Part shown: piece after piece, positions 9,351 through 18,347 of the stretch
How the letters are laid out: each line of letters starts with the position of its first letter
Numbering within the stretch: position 1 is the stretch's first letter
Source: JAWKRB01 sp041389885
GTDB lineage: Bacteria; Myxococcota_A; Polyangia; Polyangiales; Ga0077539
Length of the DNA stretch: 64,000 nt
Direction of reading: 5' to 3'
Assembly (NCBI GenBank): GCA_041389885.1
Contig: JAWKRB010000013.1
Location: 62,001 to 126,000 of the forward strand
Notes under the pieces: model-generated
Told to the model about the DNA's origin: nothing
The model's input: only the letters and a program-made list of their open reading frames with translations
Database searches by the model: none
Position numbers and translations under genes: made by a program

Positions 9351-10397
9351 TCAGCCGCCCTCGAAGTCGATCCACAGGGGGTCGTCGTCGGAGCGCTCGT
9401 CCCCGCGCAGCCTGCGCCCCTCCCGGTCGATCCCGCGGCGCCCGCGGAGCTCGTCGGACCACGCGCGGGCCTGCTCCGGCGCGCGCGCGCGCACCGCGTC
9501 GAGGAGCGCCCGCGCGAATTCCGTCGACGCCGCGCAGTCGTAGCGGCACGGGTACCAGGTGATCAGCCGCGCGCCGCCGTCGTCGGGCAGGAGGTTGTTG
9601 AGCAGGCTCTCGGCGCGCGCGACGTCGCGCATCGCCCAGCGCGCGGCGGCGTAGTCCTCGTGCGCGAGGCGGCCCTCGGGGCAGAGGGTGACCCCGCGCT
9701 CGACGCGCGCCGCGAAGGCCTCGGTGCAGCACGCGGGATAGCCCAGGAGCCTGCCCACCCGCGCGTTCGACGCGGCGTCCCCCAGGGCGACGCGCCCCTC
9801 GCCGGGGCGCATGGGCGCCTCCGCGTCGGCGAGGCGCAGGGCGTCTTCGTCGCTGCGGGCGAGGTAGGCCACGCGCTGGGTGTAGCGGGTGAAGCGCAGG
9901 GGCTCCTCGGGCGCGTAGAAGCCCCAGCCCCGGGCGCGCGCCTCGCGCGAGAGCGCCTCGGTCTCGGGCGCCTCGGCGAGCACCACGCGCAGCGCGGGCT
10001 TGATCCCGAGCTCAAACGCCAGGCGCTCCGGGCCGACGCCGTGCGTCACCGGGGCGCTCTCCCGCGGCGCGGCGACCGCGGGTCGGAGGTGCGGCGCGAG
10101 CGCGTCCTCCCGCGCGCGCATCGCCTCGAGCACCGCGCGGTAGCGCCCGAGGAGCGCCTCGTCGACGCGCTGCTCCGGCGAGGCGACGTACGAGTACGCG
10201 AGGCGCTCTCCCGGCACGAGGGAGGGCGCGCCTGGAAGCATCGGGCGCAGGTCGAACGCGTGCCGCGCGCCCGATGTGTCGCGCAGGCTCACCACGAGCT
10301 GCTCCGGGTGCGCGCTCACGGCGAGCTCGTCGCGCCAGTCGGGCGGGAGCAGCGGAGTGATCAGCGCGAGGAGCTCGTCGTGGGGGTCTTGGGACAT
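9351..10397 (-). CDS. DUF483-like protein
   Basis: A protein of about 348 residues with the cysteine pair block VGRLLGYPACCTEAF, reminiscent of DUF483 proteins, and a further CRYDCAAS cysteine pair near the C-terminus (ITWYPCRYDCAASTEF). These clustered cysteines suggest metal binding. A second block before this has the pattern GWGFYAPEEPLRFTRYTQRV. No signal peptide is seen, so it is likely cytoplasmic. ATG 10397 is used, and a GTG three bases upstream is also possible. It lies at the end of a minus-strand series after hemE, a propeller protein and an SH3-NlpC protein. Function unknown, with family assignment moderate. Confidence 0.65.
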   Translation of the reverse strand: MSQDPHDELLALITPLLPPDWRDELAVSAHPEQLVVSLRDTSGARHAFDLRPMLPGAPSLVPGERLAYSYVASPEQRVDEALLGRYRAVLEAMRAREDALAPHLRPAVAAPRESAPVTHGVGPERLAFELGIKPALRVVLAEAPETEALSREARARGWGFYAPEEPLRFTRYTQRVAYLARSDEDALRLADAEAPMRPGEGRVALGDAASNARVGRLLGYPACCTEAFAARVERGVTLCPEGRLAHEDYAAARWAMRDVARAESLLNNLLPDDGGARLITWYPCRYDCAASTEFARALLDAVRARAPEQARAWSDELRGRRGIDREGRRLRGDERSDDDPLWIDFEGG

Positions 10398-10416
10398 CAC
10401 CCGCGATGGTAGAGCC

Positions 10417-11412
10417 TCAGAGCCCCTCGCGGCGGATCGCGACGTACGTGCTCCCCACCGCGCGGAGGTTGTGCACGATGCCCGTCGCGCACCCGCGGGC
10501 CTCGTAGAGCCACACGCTGCCCCAGGGGTCGCTCCCCGACTCGTAGAGCACGATGTGCCCCGAGCCGCCGGAGTTGTACACCAGCGCGTCGCCGGGGCGG
10601 ATCGCGCTGCGAGACACGCGGCTCCAGCGCGTCGTGCTGTTGTAGAAGTTGTACGTCGAGTAGGGGTGCGCGTCGGTGGTGACGGGCGAGGCCGAGGGGA
10701 TCTGCCACACCTTCGCGACGAAGCCCGAGCAGTCGGCGCCGTATCGCCCGGAGTGCGTGCACGACGGGCAGCTCCCCGAGCACGACCCGTGGTTGAGCCC
10801 GTCGGTGCCCCAGGAGCCGTGCCCCCAGTAGTACGAGTACCCGACCCCCGAGCGCGCGATCTCGAAGATGCGCGAGACCTCGGGCGTGGCGCCGGGCGTG
10901 GGCGTGGGGGTGGAGCCGCCGCAGGTCGCGGGGTCGAAGGCCGCGGCGTCGACGAGGTAGGCGCCCGAGGCCCACCCCGTGAAGGTCTGGTAGCGCACGT
11001 TCCACCAGCCCGTGGTGGGGCCGCCCACGACGGTCACCGACGCGCCGCAGGGCATCGCGGTGAGGATCGCGTTCGAGGTCCCCGCGCCGGCGCGGAGGTT
11101 GAGCGCGCTCGCGGTGACCCGCAGGGTCGCGCCCATGGTCGGCGCGGGCGCCTCGACGTCGACCGGCGCGCCGCCGTCGGGGGTGAGGTCGGGGGTGAGG
11201 TCGTCGGGGGTAGGTCCCGTCGGGGCGTCGAGGACCACGGGCACATCGACCGCGGGAACGTCGCGAGGCGCCACGACATCGCGAGGTGCCACGACATCGC
11301 GAGGCGCGCTGGCGTCGCCGATCACCATCTCGGGGTCGCTGCCTGCGCCGCACGCGGCGAGGAGCGAGAGCACGCCGAGGAGACCCGGGGTGGAGGCGAT
11401 CGACAGGCGCAT
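10417..11412 (-). CDS. SH3b-NlpC/P60 peptidase-type lipoprotein
   Basis: About 331 residues. The signal MRLSIASTPGLLGVLSLLAAC ends at a lipobox cysteine, followed by an Asp/Pro-rich linker with repeated APRDVV. A bacterial SH3 domain follows (LRVTASALNLRAGAGTSN to WWNVRYQTFTGWASGAYL). The C-terminal NlpC/P60-like domain has the catalytic cysteine in YGADCSGFVAKVW and the histidine in GGSGHIVLYES. Such enzymes cleave peptidoglycan stem peptides, and SH3b domains bind the wall. A Cys-rich insert (GSCSGSCPSCTHSG) sits just before the catalytic cysteine, unusual for the family and possibly disulphide-bonded. ATG 11412 is chosen over an upstream frame extension because it starts the signal. Confidence 0.82.
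   Translation of the reverse strand: MRLSIASTPGLLGVLSLLAACGAGSDPEMVIGDASAPRDVVAPRDVVAPRDVPAVDVPVVLDAPTGPTPDDLTPDLTPDGGAPVDVEAPAPTMGATLRVTASALNLRAGAGTSNAILTAMPCGASVTVVGGPTTGWWNVRYQTFTGWASGAYLVDAAAFDPATCGGSTPTPTPGATPEVSRIFEIARSGVGYSYYWGHGSWGTDGLNHGSCSGSCPSCTHSGRYGADCSGFVAKVWQIPSASPVTTDAHPYSTYNFYNSTTRWSRVSRSAIRPGDALVYNSGGSGHIVLYESGSDPWGSVWLYEARGCATGIVHNLRAVGSTYVAIRREGL
11263..11307 (-). repeat. 18-bp tandem repeat in SH3b-NlpC lipoprotein linker
   Basis: Two full 18-base copies (11263-11280 and 11281-11298, one mismatch) and half of a third encode APRDVV units after the lipobox. It is the same style of in-frame linker repeat seen in other lipoproteins of the window. Confidence 0.85.
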
Positions 11413-11448
11413 CGTGGCCCGACGGTACAACCGCGGCCGCGCCGCGCG

Positions 11449-12564
11449 CTAGCGGGCGAAGGCGTAGCGGCGCACCACGAGGCCGTCGGGACCCGAATCC
11501 ATCACGTACACCGCGCCCGCGTCGTCGACGACGACCGGGCGAAAGAGCTCGTCGTCGCCCGCGAGGGGAGGGAGGCGCAGGGTGCCGTCGACCGCGCCCG
11601 CCCGGTCGAGGCGGGCGACGACGAGGGCCGGGTCGCGCAGTCCGTCTTCGGTGAACGTGCCCACCGTCGCGGCGACGTACACGCGCCCCGCGCGGTCGCT
11701 GTCGAGCATCACCAGGTGCAGCACCGACGCGCCCAGGGGGACCACCGCGGACCAGTCCACCGCGCCGTTCTCGCGCGCGGCGACGGTCACCCGCACGGTC
11801 CCTCGCGCGCGGTCTTCGATCGCGGCGCGGAGGAGCTGCGCGCCGTCGCGCGAGGGACGTCCCCAGAGCGTCGGGCGCGCGGGGTCATCACGGCCCTCGG
11901 CGTCGGCCACCCGCACGACCTCGCGGTGCGCGTGCTCGACGTAGATCCCGTCGGCGTCGGCGAAGACCCCGGTCACCGCGCCCCCTTCCGCGATGGGACC
12001 TCCGCGGAGCGCCACCGTCGCCGCCGGTCGCCCCTCGCGGTCGAAGACCGTCACCGTGCCCGCGCCGAGGCGGTCGAGGGCGACCACGCGTCCGTCGGGG
12101 GTGTGCGCGAGGTCCTGCGTCGCGGCGCCCACGGGACCCGCGGTCGACACCGCGCGGCCGTTCACGAAGCGCTGCACGCGCCCGTTGCGCGCATCCAACA
12201 CGTCGAGGCTCCCGTCGCTCGCGACCGCGATGGCCATGGGCCCCTCGGGGTTGGCCTCGGGCTCGCTCGTGTGCCCGAAGGACCCGAGCGCGCTCCCCCA
12301 CGCGCCCCGCGCCACCTCGCCCGGCGCGAGGTCTTCACCCGCGTCGGCCGTCACGACAGGCGCGGGCGCCACGCGCGGAACCCTCCGCGGTGGCGGCGGC
12401 GCTGGGGGCTCGGGCGCGGGCGTGACCGGCGCGGGGGGCGTCGGCGCGGGGGGCGTCGGCGCGGGGGGCGGGCGGCGCGACCACGCGAGCGCGAGGGCGA
12501 TCGCGACGGCGCCCACGGCGAGGGGCGCGCGGAGTCGGCGCGCGAGGGCCACGGAGCCCGTCAC
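11449..12564 (-). CDS. Membrane-anchored NHL/six-bladed propeller-like protein
   Basis: About 371 residues. One N-terminal membrane segment (APLAVGAVAIALALAW) is followed by a Pro/Ala/Thr-rich stalk of roughly 60 residues, then propeller-type repeats: GPMAIAVASDGSLDVLDARN, VQRFVNGRA, TQDLAHTPDGRVVALDRLG and DRAGRVYVAATVG. These resemble NHL repeats, which usually mediate binding. It starts with GTG 12564, which overlaps the hemE stop (GTGA), so it is translationally coupled to hemE. No link to haem synthesis is known, and the coupling may simply reflect genome compaction. Confidence 0.72.
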   Translation of the reverse strand: MTGSVALARRLRAPLAVGAVAIALALAWSRRPPPAPTPPAPTPPAPVTPAPEPPAPPPPRRVPRVAPAPVVTADAGEDLAPGEVARGAWGSALGSFGHTSEPEANPEGPMAIAVASDGSLDVLDARNGRVQRFVNGRAVSTAGPVGAATQDLAHTPDGRVVALDRLGAGTVTVFDREGRPAATVALRGGPIAEGGAVTGVFADADGIYVEHAHREVVRVADAEGRDDPARPTLWGRPSRDGAQLLRAAIEDRARGTVRVTVAARENGAVDWSAVVPLGASVLHLVMLDSDRAGRVYVAATVGTFTEDGLRDPALVVARLDRAGAVDGTLRLPPLAGDDELFRPVVVDDAGAVYVMDSGPDGLVVRRYAFAR

Positions 12565-13598
12565 CCCGCGCGGCGGCGCGCGCTGACCTCGTGCACGTGG
12601 TCGGCGACGAACTTCACCGCGTCGACCGAGGTCTCGGGGGTGATCCCGTGGCCGAGGTTGAAGATGTGCCCCGGCGCGTCGCCGGCCTGGTCGATCACCC
12701 GCTCGACGCGGGACGCGAGCACCTCGCGGGGGGCGTAGAGCAGCATCGAGTCGAGGTTGCCCTGCACCGCCACGCCGGGGAGCCGCGCGCGGGCCTGGTC
12801 GAGGGGCGTGCGCCAGTCGACGCCGATCACGCTGCCGCCGGCCTCGCGCTGCAGCTCCAGCAGCGTCGCGGTGCCCGTGCCGAAATGAATCACGGGCACG
12901 CCCTTCGCGCTCACCCGGTCGAGGATGCGCTTCACGTGCGGCATCACGTACGCGCGGTAGTCGTCGGGGCCGAGGGAGCCCACCCACGAGTCGAAGAGCT
13001 GCACCGCCTGCGCGCCCGCGTCGATCTGCGCGCAGAGAAAGCGCGCGACCACCTCGCCGAGCTTCTCCATCAGCGAGGACCACGCCTCGGGCTCGCGGTA
13101 CATCATCGTGCGGGTGCGCTGAAAGTTGGCGCTCTTGCCGCCCTCGATGAGGTAGCTCGCGAGGGTGAAGGGCGCGCCCGCGAAGCCGATGAGCGGGCAG
13201 CGGTCGGCCAGCTCGACCCGGAGCATTCGAATCGCCTCGAGGACGTACCCGAGGCCCTCCTCGGGGTCGATCACCCGCAGCGCCTCGATCTGCTCCACCG
13301 TGCGAATGGGCTCGTGCACCACCGGGCCCTCGCCCTTGGCGAACTCGAAGGGCGCGCCCATGGGCTCGAGCGGGAGCAGGATGTCGGCGAACAGGATCGC
13401 CGCGTCGACGTCGATCGCGTTCACGGGCTGCAGGGTCACCTGCACCGCGAGCTCGGGGGTGCGGCAGAGCTCGAGGAGCGTGTGCTTCTCGCGCAGCGCG
13501 GCGGTACTCGGCCATGTAGCGCCCCGCACGGCGCATGAACCACACGGGGTCGCGTCGACGGGCTCGCGTCGGCAGGCCTTCAAGAATCGGTCTCTCAT
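12561..13598 (-). CDS. hemE: Uroporphyrinogen decarboxylase with a compensated frameshift
   Basis: HemE decarboxylates the four acetate side chains of uroporphyrinogen III to give coproporphyrinogen III in haem synthesis. The protein is 345 residues, the normal length, with LFADILLPLEPMG, GFAGAPFTLASYLIEG, LFDSWVGSLGP, VIHFGTGT and NLGHGITPET intact. Near the N-terminus, residues about 18-32 read as nonsense (CGSCAVRGATWPS). The conserved active-site block VWFMRRAGRYMAEYR is present in the adjacent frame between about 13507 and 13555. One missing and one extra base therefore flank the motif and cancel out. This pattern is typical of sequence error, because the true gene would need this arginine-rich block to bind substrate. 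Confidence 0.92.
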   Translation of the reverse strand: MRDRFLKACRREPVDATPCGSCAVRGATWPSTAALREKHTLLELCRTPELAVQVTLQPVNAIDVDAAILFADILLPLEPMGAPFEFAKGEGPVVHEPIRTVEQIEALRVIDPEEGLGYVLEAIRMLRVELADRCPLIGFAGAPFTLASYLIEGGKSANFQRTRTMMYREPEAWSSLMEKLGEVVARFLCAQIDAGAQAVQLFDSWVGSLGPDDYRAYVMPHVKRILDRVSAKGVPVIHFGTGTATLLELQREAGGSVIGVDWRTPLDQARARLPGVAVQGNLDSMLLYAPREVLASRVERVIDQAGDAPGHIFNLGHGITPETSVDAVKFVADHVHEVSARRRAG

Positions 13599-13663
13599 CG
13601 CGGGCGGACGCTACCTCACTCCCTCCGCGCGGGAACGAAGTACGATCCCCGCCCCAGAGACCC

Positions 13664-14264
13664 ATGGAGACGATCACCCGACCGCTCTGGCGATCCTTTC
13701 GCGGACACGACCTCGACGGGGCCGCGCACGCGCGCCGGGGCGGCCGTCGTGCGCGCCCCGAGCGGCGCCAGGCTCTACGTGCCCACCGACGAGGACGGCG
13801 ACGTGCCCGAGCTCTGCATGTGGGCGATGATGGACCTCGGGGTGCGCGCCCCGAAGCGCGTCGAGGAGGCCCTCGACGGCGCCACCTGGGCGAAGATCAC
13901 CGACGCCCAGGCCGTGCTCGTGCGCCGCTGGCTCAAGCGCGACCGCCCCCTCCAGGGATCCACGACCGAGGTGCGCCTCGACTGCCTCACCTGCGGCGCG
14001 TGCTGCCGCCGCAACAAGGTCGTCCTCGACGACGACGACTTCGCGCGGTGGAGGAGGCCGACGCGAAGACCTCGGCGCCCGACCCTTCGTGCGCCGCGAC
14101 CACGGGCGCTCGCTGCTGGTGCTCCGCGACGAGCTGACCGCCTGCACCTCGCGAACAACATGTGCGGGATCTACGCCCTGCGTCCCGACGGATGTCGTGC
14201 GTTCCCAGCGGTTTTGAGCCATGCCTCTCGGCCCGCATCAGACGGCGTCAGTTCGCCAGGGTGA
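13664..14264 (+). CDS. YkgJ-family cysteine-cluster protein, several frameshifts
   Basis: A broken gene for a YkgJ-type zinc/iron-cluster protein. It starts METITRPLWRSFRGHDLDGA at 13664 and shifts near 13730 into the frame with LYVPTDEDGDVPELC. It carries DCLTCGACCRRNKVV (first cysteine cluster), loses frame between about 14050 and 14150, and regains MCGIYALRPDGCRAFP (second cluster). A last shift is needed to read the usual GxEPC block. All pieces are in the expected order, so the gene was recently intact or is damaged only in the sequence. YkgJ proteins bind metal through the conserved cysteines, and their function is poorly known. Its end overlaps the converging RluA/RlmI gene by about 17 bp. 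Confidence 0.65.
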
Positions 14265-15940
14265 CCAGGATCGCCTTGAGGTGCGAGGGCTCGCCGGGCG
14301 ACGGGGAAAGTCCTCGGGGTCGGCGAGGTCCTTCATCTGCGCGACCTCGCGCTTCGCGGCGCGCAGGGCCTCGTGCAGGTAGCGCCGGGCTTCATGCGGT
14401 GCAGCCCCGGTGGTTGCTGCACGCGAGGAGCCTGCCCTGGCGCGATCACCGGCGCGAGGGCCTCGACGAGCCGTCGGTAGTCTGACTCCGACGAGAAGCG
14501 CGAGTCTTTGGTGTTCGAGTAGCTCGGGGGGTCGCAGATCACGAGCTCGAAGCGGTCGCGCCGCGCCCGCGCGCCCTGGAGCCACGCGAAGACGTCGTGG
14601 GTGATCATCGCGTGGTCGTCGAGGGCCACGCCGTTCTCCTTGAGGTTCTCCGCGGCCCAGGCGAGGCGTCTCTCGACACGTCGACGCTCACCGTGCGCCG
14701 CGCGCCGCCGAGGCCGCGGCCACCGTGAACGGGCCGGTGTACGCGAAGAGGTTGAGCACCGCCGCGCCCTTCGAGAGCTCGCGCACGCGCCGGCGGTTCT
14801 CGCGCTGGTCGAGAAAGATCCCCGTGCTCAGCCCGTCGCCCAGGCGCACCCGGTAGCGCACCCCCGACTCGGTGATCACCATCGGGTCGGGCGCGCTCTC
14901 GCCCGCCACCGCGTTCGGCGGCGCCACGTCGCCGCGCCGCGACGAGACCAGCGTGTTGGCCTGCTTGGGGCGGTGCTTGGCGTACACCCCGCGCAGCCCG
15001 AGCTCCACCAGCGCCCGGGGATCGCCGGGTCGTGGGTCGCCCCCATCGCGTGGATCACCGCGTGCTCGCCGTACACGTCCACTGGGCAGTGCGCGAAGCC
15101 GTCGCCGTCGTGGGCCGGGCGAAAGGCCGTCGTGTCGCCTCGGCGCGCGAGCTCCCAGCGCAGGTCGGCGGCGCGTAAAAGCTTGTCTCGCAGCGAGATC
15201 GACGCGTCGCGGCCCTCGAGGGCGGCGCGGAGCTCGTCGGGCGTGGGGGCCTCGTAGCGCGCGGCCCTCCCCTTCGCGCCGGGGAGGCTCAGGGAGGCCG
15301 CGTGGAGCATCATCCTCGACGCGGGGGCGCCGCCGTAGGCCGCGTCGCCCAGCAGGGGAAAGCCCGCGGCGGCGGCCTGCACGCGGATCTGGTGCGTGCG
15401 CCCGGTGCGCGGGGTGAACTCGACGAGGGCGCGGCGGCCCGCGCGCTCGAGGAGCCTGTACCCGGTCACGGCGAGGCGCGGGTCGTCGTCGGCGACGCGG
15501 TCGCGGGGGAGGCAGGGGCGGGCGCGCATGAGCCCGTCTTTGCCGCGCTCGACGAGGTGGCTCAGGGTGCCCGAGGGGGCGCCGCGGGGGGCGGGCTCGA
15601 CGACGGCGAGGTAGCGCTTCTCGGCCGCGCGGGTCTCGAAGGCCGCGGCGAGGCGCGGGTTGGCGGAGGGGTCTCGCGCGAAGACCAGCGCGCCCGAGGT
15701 CTCTTTGTCGAGGCGCTGGTGCACGCCGAGGTACACCGCGTCGGGGGAGACGCCGTCGCGGCGGGCGATCCAGTCTTGCAGGCGCGAGACGACGTCGTCG
15801 CGGCGGGAGGCGTCGGCGGCGTGGGTTGCGATCCCCGCGGGCTTGTTCACCACGAGCAGCAGCGGGTCCTCGTGGAGGATCCAGCGCGCGCGCCAGGGGG
15901 TGAAGAGCTCCGCGGGAGACAACGTGCGCGCTGATACCAC
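14248..15940 (-). CDS. Fused RluA-type pseudouridine synthase and RlmI-type methyltransferase, frameshifted
   Basis: The N-terminal part (about 300 residues from GTG 15940) is an RluA-family pseudouridine synthase: VVNKPAGIATH, then GVHQRLDKETSGALVFA with the catalytic Asp, and FTPRTGRTHQIRVQAAAAG. After a frame break near 15015-15030, an RlmI/RlmK-like SAM methyltransferase follows: LGLRGVYAKHRPKQ, then GIFLDQRENRRRV, NLFAYTGPFTVAAA and, in further frames, LVICDPPSYSNTKDSRFS. It ends with HLKAILVTLAN and a TGA at 14248-14250. At least three indels (near 15020, 14695 and 14390-14450) break the second half. Both domains are rRNA modification enzymes, so one protein may have modified two nucleotides of the large-subunit rRNA. 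No stop separates the domains once the frames are joined. Confidence 0.75.
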
Positions 15941-15972
15941 CTGCGGCGAAACTGATACAGTGCGCCTCCGCC

Positions 15973-17266
15973 GTGTTCGTGCCCATCGCCCAGCTCCGCT
16001 GCGCCATCGAGCTCATCGCGACCCATGACCCGCCGCCGAGCGCCGAGGTGCGCCCCGCGAACGCGGTGGAGCACAGTTTGAGTACGTCGACGCCCTGATG
16101 GGCACCCCTGGCCGAGCGCGAGATCCAGGGCCTCGAGCCCGTGGCGGTGGGGCCCGACGGCGCGCCGCTGCCGGTGCTCGACGGGAGCACCTCGGTCGAG
16201 GGCAACGTCGTGGCGCGCACGGTGCTCATGCCCCGCGGCGACACCTACGGTGTGCGCGTCGACGGCGCGGGCTCGCTGCGCTACTTCGGCTGCGCGGCGC
16301 AGCTCTCGGCGCGGGGCGCGGGGAGGCGCGCAGGGTGCGCGTCGCGCTGGTCCCCAGGGCGAGGGACGTGGCGCTCAACCTGATCGTGACCCGCGACGAC
16401 GGTCGGCGCGTGGTGCTCGCGAGACCTCGGGCGCATGGGCTCCGCGCCGACGCGGTGTCCGAGCGCGAGCTCGAGGTGCACCCCGGCTAGCTGCACGGGC
16501 GAGCGCCCCGACCGGGGCGATCCTGGTGCGTGCGCTCCCTCACCGCGGCGCCGGCGCACATGGGGCTGGTGCCCGGGTGCCGGGCTACGGCATCGCCCGG
16601 ATGCCCTTCGTCGCCTCGGCGCCGGAGCGCACGGTGGAGGTCACCGCGCAGGTGGAGGGCCACCTGCTCCCCACGGCGGTGCCGCGGGTGTCGGGCCTGG
16701 TCGGCATCGTGAACGGCGCGGGCGTCGGGGCCTCGCCTCCTCGATGTCGTGCCCGCGCTGCGCTCCCTCGCCGGCACCTGCCCCATGGGCGAGACCTGCG
16801 CGCGCCCGGTGCTGCACGTCGCCGCGGGCGCGATCCCCTACGAGCGGAACATCATTTCATCGGCCCGGGCGCCTCGGTGGTCGCCGACGGCTCGGTGAGC
16901 GGCCTGCTGGCCTTCGGCGAGGTGGGCGGTGGGGTCACACTGGTCCCCGCGGGCACGGGCGACCGGCTGCGGCTCACGGGCACGGTGTCGGCCGCGCTGG
17001 GCTGGCGCGGCGACGAGGTGTACCCCGACGCGAGCGCCCTGCTGCTCTCGCCCGAGGCCTCGCGCATGGGCGTGAGCTTCGACGTGCGCGTGGGATACCG
17101 CTTCGCGGGGATCTTCGTCGTCGACGCCGGGCTGCGCGCGATGGTCTTTCCCGCCTTCGGGTCCCGCGGGCGGCAGTTCTCGTACCTCGGCGCCGCCGGG
17201 GCCTCCACCGAGGCGGCATCGCTCCTGCAGGTAGCAGCGCTCATCGGACTTGGAGTGGAGCCATGA
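15973..17266 (+). CDS. Frame-broken envelope protein with beta-barrel-like C-terminus
   Basis: The protein is spread over all three frames. Pieces in order are VFVPIAQLRCAIELIATHD (from GTG 15973), EREIQGLEPVAVGPDGAPLP, a beta-sandwich-like stretch (GDTYGVRVDGAGSLRYFGC), FVASAPERTVEVTAQVEGHL and, from about 16860, an intact stretch (SGLLAFGEVGGGVTLVP to LLQVAALIGLGVEP). The last part has alternating hydrophobic strands like an outer-membrane beta-barrel. No family recognised. The true start may lie a few codons upstream of 15973. Its TGA overlaps the ATG of the following lipoprotein (17263-17266), so they form an operon. Confidence 0.5.
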
Positions 17267-18240
17267 GCATGCAGCGCCTCGCGCGATGGGGTTTGGAGTG
17301 GGCGATCCTCGCGGGGGCCGCGCAGGTCCTCGCGTCGTGCGCCGACTCGGCGCAGGGCACCGGCGCCTTCGGCCCCGAGGCCGGGGCGGTGACGCGGGAC
17401 CCGGGTGCTCCCGCACGCAGGACTGCGAGGCGAACCGCGTGTGTCAGCCCTCGCCCGGCGAGTCTGTGTCGCGGTGTCGGGTGCCTACGGGCCGCTGCCC
17501 CGAGCGCGTGGCGGTCGACTGCTACCCCGACGCCCGCTGCGAGGTGGGCTCCGGCGCCGAGGGCTCGTGCTCGTTTCAGCCGCCGACGCGGGTGGTGTTC
17601 CCGACCTCGTCGTCGATCGCGCTCGAGCGCCCCAACCGCGAGTCTGACATCCCGGTCACGGCGGGGTGCTGCTGCGGTGGTCCCCGCTGCGGGGCATGAG
17701 CGGCGCGGTCACCGTCGCGGCGATCATGGACGCGACGCCCACCCTCGACGTCAACACCGGGCGCATCCGCAACGCGCAGAGCGTCCGGTGGATCTGGTCG
17801 TCGGCGGAGCCCGGGGGCCCCGTGATGGACGGCACCGTGCCCCTGCGCTACGGCCGCGCGGGCGTCGACCGCAACGGCGTGCCGGGGCCGGCCTACGGCG
17901 GCGACACCCTGCCCCGGGGGCTCTACTACTGGTTCGTGTTCGCCACGGTGCGCGGGCAGGTGGTGGCGTCGAGCGTGGCGCAGTCGTTTCGCGTAGGGCT
18001 CCCGGTGCCCGACCTGCGGCGCTGCGCGACCGTCAGCGACTGCGTCGAGTCGGCCTCCGACGTGCTGCTCTACGACTGCCTGAACGCCACGTGCCGCCGC
18101 CGCTGCGCCTCGGAGGTCGACTGCGAGACCGGTACTGCGCCCCTCGAAGCCCCGCCCCTCGGGGAGGGCGGCGCGGGGCCTACTGCGAGCTCGCCTCGAC
18201 CCAGGCCACCGACGCCGGGGTCGCCAGCCGGGGCGACTGA
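17263..18240 (+). CDS. Frame-broken Cys-rich lipoprotein
   Basis: It begins MSMQRLARWGLEWAILAG and reaches a lipobox cysteine (VLASC). After about 40 residues the frame shifts to RTQDCEANRVCQPSPGESV and a Cys-rich segment (GRCPERVAVDCYPDARCEVG), then shifts again near 17680 to PLRGMSGAVTVAAIMDATPT and a fibronectin-like segment (VRWIWSSAEPGGPVMDGTVP, LYYWFVFATVRGQVVASS). It ends with another Cys-rich block (CATVSDCVESASDVLLYDC), with the last shift before the stop at 18238-18240. Dicysteine spacing resembles the disulphide-rich repeats of secreted myxobacterial proteins. Function unknown. Confidence 0.5.
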   Translation: MSMQRLARWGLEWAILAGAAQVLASCADSAQGTGAFGPEAGAVTRDPGAPARRTARRTACVSPRPASLCRGVGCLRAAAPSAWRSTATPTPAARWAPAPRARARFSRRRGWCSRPRRRSRSSAPTASLTSRSRRGAAAVVPAAGHERRGHRRGDHGRDAHPRRQHRAHPQRAERPVDLVVGGARGPRDGRHRAPALRPRGRRPQRRAGAGLRRRHPAPGALLLVRVRHGARAGGGVERGAVVSRRAPGARPAALRDRQRLRRVGLRRAALRLPERHVPPPLRLGGRLRDRYCAPRSPAPRGGRRGAYCELASTQATDAGVASRGD

Positions 18241-18347
18241 GCGGCCCGGAGCGCGAGCTCGTCAGGCCGTCGCGCCCCGCGCGAAATGGTGTACCGTCCG
18301 CGCGTGGATCGGCGCGCGGCGCCGACCTTCAAGGAGGATGAGGTCCC

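Noticed and set aside
13664..14264. Programmed frameshifting in the YkgJ-like gene.
   Set aside because: Several shifts in different directions without slippery sites are needed, so sequence error or decay is more likely.
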